Shown here one piece after another: positions 59,371 through 64,000 of a stretch of DNA of 64,000 nucleotides. The notes under the pieces were generated by a model. It saw nothing but the letters and a program-made list of their open reading frames with translations, searched no databases and was not told the origin of the DNA. Every line of letters begins with the position of its first letter. Positions within the stretch are counted from its first letter, which is position 1. The stretch lies in the NCBI GenBank assembly GCA_964576195.1, contig CAZNUD010000003.1, positions 4,285 to 68,284 of the forward strand, read 5' to 3'. A program made the position numbers and the translations under genes. The stretch is from UBA2658 sp964576195. Lineage in GTDB: Bacteria > Bacillota > Clostridia > Oscillospirales > Oscillospiraceae.

Positions 59371-61596
59371 CTAATCTCCGGCCCGAGTGATTTCAGTAAC
59401 GCCGGAAATGGTGTTTAGTCTCGATATTATATTCTCCAGATCCGTGATGTCTTTTACCTCCACCGTAACAGTGGCTGTGGAGCGGACTCCGTCCAAATCA
59501 CGGGCATTAAGGCTCAGCACCTTGGCACTAAGGGCATTAAGCACCGTTGCAATGTCCATCAGGAAGCCGCTGCGCTCACGGGAGTTAATCTTGATGGTAG
59601 TGATATAGCTTTCGCTGGGTGCATCAGTCCAGCTAACACCTAACCAGCGCCCGCCATCCACAGGGTCATTCCGTCCGATAAGGTAGTTTTTACAGTCTAC
59701 CCTGTGCACAGAAACACCGTAGCCTCGGGTAATAAAGCCCACAATCTCGTCACCGGGTACCGGCGTACAGCATCGGGAAAACTTAACCAGGCAGTTATCC
59801 AGTCCTTCCACCAAAACCCCGTGAACGGCACGCTTTTCATCCTGCTGCGCCTTTCGCTGCTCGGCCTTTTCAGTTATTTTGTCATAGGTTGTCTTTGGGG
59901 CCGGCTTCTGGCTCTTTTGAATTTCGTCCTTTACCTTGTTAACGGCGCGAACTGCAGTCATTCCGCCGTAACCTATGGAGGCGAAGCAGTCTTCAAGGCT
60001 GGCAACAGCAAGCTTCTTAAGGATAACGGGCAGCATTTCCTCGTCTGTTACCTGGACCATCGAAAGCCCGGCCTGCCTAAGCTCAGACTCAAAGGCCGCC
60101 CTTCCATGGACAATATTGTCTTCACGTTTTTCTTTTTTAAACCACTGTTTTATTTTATTTCGTGCGGCGCCGGACTTGGCAAGCTTCATCCAGTCACGAC
60201 TAGGGCCGGGAGCGGATTTGGAAGTTAGCACCTCGACTATATCTCCGTTTTGCAGCACCGTTGAAAACTGAACTATGCGCCCGTTTACCTTAGCTCCTAC
60301 CATGCGGTTACCCACGGCGGAGTGGATGCCGTAGGCAAAGTCTATAGGTGTAGCTCCCGCAGGAAGGTTAATAACATCGCCCTGAGGCGTGAAAACAAAG
60401 ACCTCGTCGGAGAACATATCTATTTTAAGGTCATGGAAAAAGTCCTGAGCATCACTGTCCTGCTGTGCTTCAAGAAGCCTGCGTATCCATGCGAATTTTT
60501 CCTCGTCCCCCACCTTAACGCCCTGCTCGCCGGATTTATACTTCCAATGGGCGGCAACGCCGTATTCGGCGGTAAGGTGCATTTCCCATGTGCGTATCTG
60601 CACCTCAAAGGGAATGCCCTCGCTACCAATAACCGTTGTGTGTATGCTCTGGTACATATTGGGCTTGGGGGTGGAGATATAGTCCTTAAATCTTCCGGGC
60701 AGGGGCTTGAACATATCATGTATGTGGCCGAGAACATTATAGCAGTCAGTAATATTATCAACTATTACACGGAAGGCGCAAAGGTCAAAAATTTCAAATA
60801 TTTCCTTTTTATGGGCATACATTTTGCGATATATGCTATAAATATGCTTAATGCGGCTGGATATGGTGCAGTTAATTCCCCAGTCGTCCATGCGGGCCTT
60901 AATAGAGCTTTCAACATTTTCCATAAAGTCCTTTAAGGAATCCATGCGGTCGTTTAGGGCGCTTAAAATCTCGTTATATCCAATGGGGTCAAGGTACAGT
61001 AGGGACAAGTCTTCCAGTTCCCACTTCACCTTCTGCATGCCCAGCCGGTGGGCAATGGGAGCATATATTTCCATAGTCTCAAGAGACTTTGAGCGCTGCT
61101 TTTCGGAGGTCTGATATTCCATTGTACGCATATTGTGGAGGCGGTCGGCAATTTTGATGAGGATAACGCGGATGTCATGACTCATAGCCATGAGCATCTT
61201 GCGCATGTTCTCCATCTGCTCGTCTTCCTTACTTGTGTACTGGACGCGTGTCAGCTTTGTAACGCCCTCCACAATGTCGGCAATTGTTGAACCAAATTGC
61301 TTTGCAATATCGTGGTGACTAAGGGAAGTGTCCTCTATGCAATCGTGCAGAAGAGCGGCAATTATGGAGTCCTCATCCAAGCCCATCTCCACGCAGATCT
61401 GGGCGGCAGCTATCGTATGGGTAACGTAATCTGAGCCTTCCTTGCGCTTTTGTCCACTGTGGGCAAGTGTCGAGCACTCGTAGGCCGTGCGAATTTTGCC
61501 CATGTCCGCAGTGGGGTTAATTTCAAGGACGCTCTTTTCAAGCTCCGCATACATTTTTTCGGGGGAAATCGGCTCCCGTTTTATCTCTTCCTGCAT
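59371..61596 (-). CDS. relA: Bifunctional (p)ppGpp synthetase/hydrolase Rel
   Basis: 741-residue long RSH enzyme of the stringent response. The HD hydrolase domain has ALLHDCIEDTSLSHHD (so hydrolysis should work). The synthetase domain includes RFKDYISTPKPNMYQSIHT and DLCAFRVIVDN. TGS (VFTPQGDVINLPAGATPIDFAY) and a C-terminal ACT domain sense the ribosome and charged state. I use ATG 61596 after AGAGGT; earlier in-frame starts overlap recJ and lack a ribosome site. It lies in a recJ-rel-dtd-MBL operon. Confidence 0.96.
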   Translation of the reverse strand: MQEEIKREPISPEKMYAELEKSVLEINPTADMGKIRTAYECSTLAHSGQKRKEGSDYVTHTIAAAQICVEMGLDEDSIIAALLHDCIEDTSLSHHDIAKQFGSTIADIVEGVTKLTRVQYTSKEDEQMENMRKMLMAMSHDIRVILIKIADRLHNMRTMEYQTSEKQRSKSLETMEIYAPIAHRLGMQKVKWELEDLSLLYLDPIGYNEILSALNDRMDSLKDFMENVESSIKARMDDWGINCTISSRIKHIYSIYRKMYAHKKEIFEIFDLCAFRVIVDNITDCYNVLGHIHDMFKPLPGRFKDYISTPKPNMYQSIHTTVIGSEGIPFEVQIRTWEMHLTAEYGVAAHWKYKSGEQGVKVGDEEKFAWIRRLLEAQQDSDAQDFFHDLKIDMFSDEVFVFTPQGDVINLPAGATPIDFAYGIHSAVGNRMVGAKVNGRIVQFSTVLQNGDIVEVLTSKSAPGPSRDWMKLAKSGAARNKIKQWFKKEKREDNIVHGRAAFESELRQAGLSMVQVTDEEMLPVILKKLAVASLEDCFASIGYGGMTAVRAVNKVKDEIQKSQKPAPKTTYDKITEKAEQRKAQQDEKRAVHGVLVEGLDNCLVKFSRCCTPVPGDEIVGFITRGYGVSVHRVDCKNYLIGRNDPVDGGRWLGVSWTDAPSESYITTIKINSRERSGFLMDIATVLNALSAKVLSLNARDLDGVRSTATVTVEVKDITDLENIISRLNTISGVTEITRAGD

Positions 61597-61636
61597 AGTT
61601 TGACCTCTACCGTTAATTTGTGGCATATCGCCGCAC

Positions 61637-63640
61637 TTATACCTTGTTCCATAGGCTTCTAAACAAGGGCGATTTATCAAGCTCGGTTTTCTCAACCCGA
61701 TAGTTAATTTCTGCACTTATGCGCCCGCCTGCGGCTGATAGGGAAAGAAGACCCAACTCATCAAAAATTTTCAGGCACATACAAAGCGTTTCACGGGATA
61801 GTTCACCGCAGCGATCTTTTAAATCTTCAACGTTGCCTGAAAAGCTGCCGCCCATGTCTGTAAGGCTTCGCCATGCGCAACCAAGCTCCTCCCGGCAGGG
61901 GCGGTGGGCCACAAGTTTCTCAAGGGCCGCCTCCCCGTTTAATATAGCTTGGCAGTGCTCACGGCTTTCCGCCGGCCTTATGTCCGCCAAAAGCAACTGA
62001 ACGCTTTTTGACGAGTTAAATTCGTTTATTTGGGGGGTAAAGCATATGTCCACTGTTTCACCCTTTGAAACCTTCATATCCGAAAGGGAATGAGCAAATA
62101 AAAGGCAGTCCATACTATCCCCGGATTTACCCACCCTAAGGCGCAGGTGTTTTCCACCGCCAATGGGATTAATGGCCTCAAGCCTTGCGTTTAAAAGGCA
62201 AATAAGCGGTCTTGGATTGCCACTGCCGCAGGGCTCCAGACAGTCAAGTGCCTGTACTCCTGCCAGAGTAAGGGTTGAAAAATCCTCAATCTCCAACTCA
62301 GGTTCAAGAGCAGGACGAGTCTTTGGCGGGTTCGCGCCATAGTATCCCCCTAGGGCGTGGCAAAAATCGTCAATCTTTTCTTCCTTTATGTTCAGTCCCG
62401 CCGCAAAAGCGTGGCCCCCAAAGCCCTCCAAAAGGTCTGCGCAGGCAGAAAGCGCGTCAAACAGGTTAAAATCTCCAAAGCTTCTACAGGAACCCTTGCC
62501 CATGCCTTCATCCAGACATATTACCACCGTGGGCACGGCAAAGGTCTCTGCCAGACGGGAGGCGGCAATGCCCGCAACACCCGGATGCCAATCAGGGCTT
62601 TTAAGCACTATGGGGCTTTGGGGGGACTTTCCCCCAAGCTCCTCCATGGCATCATCCCAAACCTTGGTTTCCAGTTCCTGACGGCGGCAGTTAAGCTCAC
62701 AAAGCTCCTTGGCACAGGCGGCGGCCTCCCGGGCATCTTTGGCCATAAACAAGCGTATGGAGGTTTCAGTTTGGCAAAGTCTGCCGGCAGCATTAATGCG
62801 CGGCGCCAAAACGAAGCTGATAATTGAAGCATTAATAGGTTTATTGGCAGCGCGTGCCTCCTTCAAAAGGGCGGCAAAGCCTGGGTGCGGGTCTGTCCTG
62901 AGCTTTTCAAGCCCCGCATAAACCAGAGCACGGTTTTCCCCGGTAAGAGACATCACGTCGGCTACTGTTCCAACAGCAACAAGGTCGCTGTAGCGTGAAA
63001 GAAGCGCGCCGCTTTCCCCCTCAACGGCGCAGATCAGCTTAAAGGCAACTCCAACTCCCGCCAGAGCGTCAAAAGGATATTTTGAGTTCTGGTGCTTGGG
63101 ATCAATGACCGCGGTGGCCTTGGGAAGCTCCCCTGGGCACTCATGGTGGTCGGTTATTATGATGTCCATTCCCAAAGACGAGGCAAGCCCGGCCTCCCGG
63201 CAGGCAGTAATGCCGCAGTCTACGGTGATAATAAGCCCCACACCCTCGGCGTGAAGGGCGCGCACCGCCTCGCAATTTAGACCGTAGCCCTCGTCTAGTC
63301 TGTCGGGTATATAAATATGGCAATCCGCCCCTCTGCGAAGAAAAAAATCGCAAAGCATGCAGGAGGCAGTTATGCCATCTACATCATAATCACCGTAAAT
63401 TACTATCTTCTCGTGATTTTTCTCTGCTTCGGCAATGCGCGAAACTGCCTTGTGCATATCCTCAAGGAGCATGGGGTCATTTAAAAGTGCTTTGTCTCTG
63501 GCAAGGTAAATCTCCGCCTCCCCGGGGGTTTTTATGCCCCTTGCACTTAAAATCCTACTTAGAAGCGGTGAATAACCCGCATTCTCAAGGGTCATACTCT
63601 TAATTGCAGCGTTTGGAATTTTCCATTCCTTGTGGCTCAT
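61637..63640 (-). CDS. recJ: Single-strand-DNA exonuclease RecJ
   Basis: 667-residue DHH-family 5'-3' exonuclease. Motifs I-IV are visible: VIYGDYDVDGITAS (near 85), TVDCGITA, IIITDHHECPG (DHH), and DPKHQNSKYPFDALAGVGVAFK. The DHHA1 block GKGSCRSFGDFNLFDAL and GGHAFAAG follow, then an OB-fold. ATG 63640 has GGAGG 6 nt upstream; an in-frame ATG ten codons earlier is less likely. First gene of the recJ-rel-dtd operon. Confidence 0.96.
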   Translation of the reverse strand: MSHKEWKIPNAAIKSMTLENAGYSPLLSRILSARGIKTPGEAEIYLARDKALLNDPMLLEDMHKAVSRIAEAEKNHEKIVIYGDYDVDGITASCMLCDFFLRRGADCHIYIPDRLDEGYGLNCEAVRALHAEGVGLIITVDCGITACREAGLASSLGMDIIITDHHECPGELPKATAVIDPKHQNSKYPFDALAGVGVAFKLICAVEGESGALLSRYSDLVAVGTVADVMSLTGENRALVYAGLEKLRTDPHPGFAALLKEARAANKPINASIISFVLAPRINAAGRLCQTETSIRLFMAKDAREAAACAKELCELNCRRQELETKVWDDAMEELGGKSPQSPIVLKSPDWHPGVAGIAASRLAETFAVPTVVICLDEGMGKGSCRSFGDFNLFDALSACADLLEGFGGHAFAAGLNIKEEKIDDFCHALGGYYGANPPKTRPALEPELEIEDFSTLTLAGVQALDCLEPCGSGNPRPLICLLNARLEAINPIGGGKHLRLRVGKSGDSMDCLLFAHSLSDMKVSKGETVDICFTPQINEFNSSKSVQLLLADIRPAESREHCQAILNGEAALEKLVAHRPCREELGCAWRSLTDMGGSFSGNVEDLKDRCGELSRETLCMCLKIFDELGLLSLSAAGGRISAEINYRVEKTELDKSPLFRSLWNKV

Positions 63641-63747
63641 CTCATCCTCCGAACGCGCAGATATATGCACGAAAGCGTCCGCACCGGGGCTGCGCAGATA
63701 AATTATGCGTAAAAATACTGTTATACATTTTTACTCTAAACTACATT

Positions 63748-63776
63748 ATTATATCAGAATTTTAAACACCCCGCAA
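63748..63776 (-). promoter_or_regulatory. recJ operon promoter
   Basis: Minus-strand TTGCGG (63771-63776), 17-bp spacer, TATAAT (63748-63753). Confidence 0.65.
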
Positions 63777-63831
63777 TAGCGTAGAGCAAAAACTGGCTTT
63801 GTTTGACTTCAATAGAACTGCGCTCTTTTTC

Positions 63832-63860
63832 TTGACAGCCGCTCCGGCCCGTGCTAACAT
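63832..63860 (+). promoter_or_regulatory. tRNA-Leu promoter
   Basis: TTGACA (63832-63837), 17-bp GC-rich spacer, TAACAT (63855-63860); the tRNA begins 20 bp downstream. Confidence 0.8.
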
Positions 63861-63879
63861 AACAAGTGCTAAAAATTAC

Positions 63880-63968
63880 GCCGGTGTGGCGGAACAGGCA
63901 GACGCCCGGGACTTAAAATCCCGTGAGGGGCGACCCTCGTACCGGTTCGATCCCGGTCACCGGCACCA
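63880..63968 (+). tRNA. tRNA-Leu (anticodon TAA)
   Basis: 89-nt class II tRNA with encoded CCA. Acceptor GCCGGTG/CACCGGC; anticodon arm CGGGA-CTTAAAA-TCCCG gives TAA (Leu UUA); a long variable arm (TGAGGGGCGACCCTCG) follows, and T-arm ACCGG-TTCGATC-CCGGT. It may be first of a tRNA cluster continuing beyond the window. Confidence 0.96.
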
Positions 63969-64000
63969 TAACTGAACGCTTATTCTGATACAATGTGTAT

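Overview
The window reads as a chromosomal segment of a low-to-mid GC anaerobic Firmicute of the class Clostridia (an Oscillospirales-like member is my best guess; the genus cannot be told from sequence alone). Support: the gene orders divIVA-ileS-lspA-rluD, yceD-rpmF, DUF512-der-plsY, rpsO-pnp-M16 protease and recJ-rel-dtd; strong AGGAGG ribosome sites; TTGACA/TATAAT promoters; a T-box riboswitch; a class III fructose bisphosphatase; SLH-anchored surface proteins; and an ECF sigma/RsgI-type anti-sigma pair.

Layout. 1-5.4 kb: end of a divIVA-like gene, then ileS, an lspA with a long disordered tail, and an RluD-type pseudouridine synthase. 5.4-8.4 kb (minus): ilvA behind an isoleucine T-box, and thyA-folA. 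8.4-12.5 kb: putrescine carbamoyltransferase with an APC-type exchanger, then a ClC protein. 12.5-17.3 kb (minus): a beta-oxidation set (PaaG-like crotonase, FadN-type fusion, FadA-type thiolase) whose first promoter carries a large palindrome. 17.9-19.3 kb: an Fe-S protein with HypA. 19.4-20.4 kb: a decayed two-component pair. 20.4-28.2 kb: DUF2804, thioredoxin, fbp, plsY, der, DUF512 radical-SAM-like protein, rpmF, yceD. 28.3-33.4 kb: a second pseudouridine synthase and the potABCD polyamine importer. 33.5-41 kb: a diguanylate cyclase and an S-layer-type locus, in which two divergent SLH genes flank a tyrosine recombinase bounded by near-perfect 24-bp inverted repeats. 41-43.6 kb (minus): hflX, a GNAT acetyltransferase and a YigZ protein. 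43.6-47.5 kb: an eroded integration hotspot at tRNA-Val with tRNA-end scars, integrase debris and a sigma/anti-sigma/small-secreted-protein cargo. 47.5-49.6 kb: split chromate transporter and a zinc-ribbon membrane protein. 49.7-55.7 kb: typA, rpsO, pnp, M16 protease. 55.7-63.7 kb (minus): an SGNH/MBOAT acyl-transfer pair, MBL hydrolase, dtd, rel, recJ. 63.9 kb: tRNA-Leu.

How genes work together. Most of the window is housekeeping (translation, tRNA quality control, RNA decay, stringent response, repair). Two polyamine loci (ptcA plus exchanger, and potABCD) suggest active putrescine/spermidine or agmatine handling. The most unusual structure is the recombinase cassette at 37.04-38.32 kb. Its inverted repeats, an outward promoter near one end and an outward intrinsic terminator at the other end are the layout expected of a self-encoded DNA inversion switch controlling the large SLH protein gene at 38.4 kb. 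This is inference from sequence; inversion itself cannot be seen in one assembled orientation.
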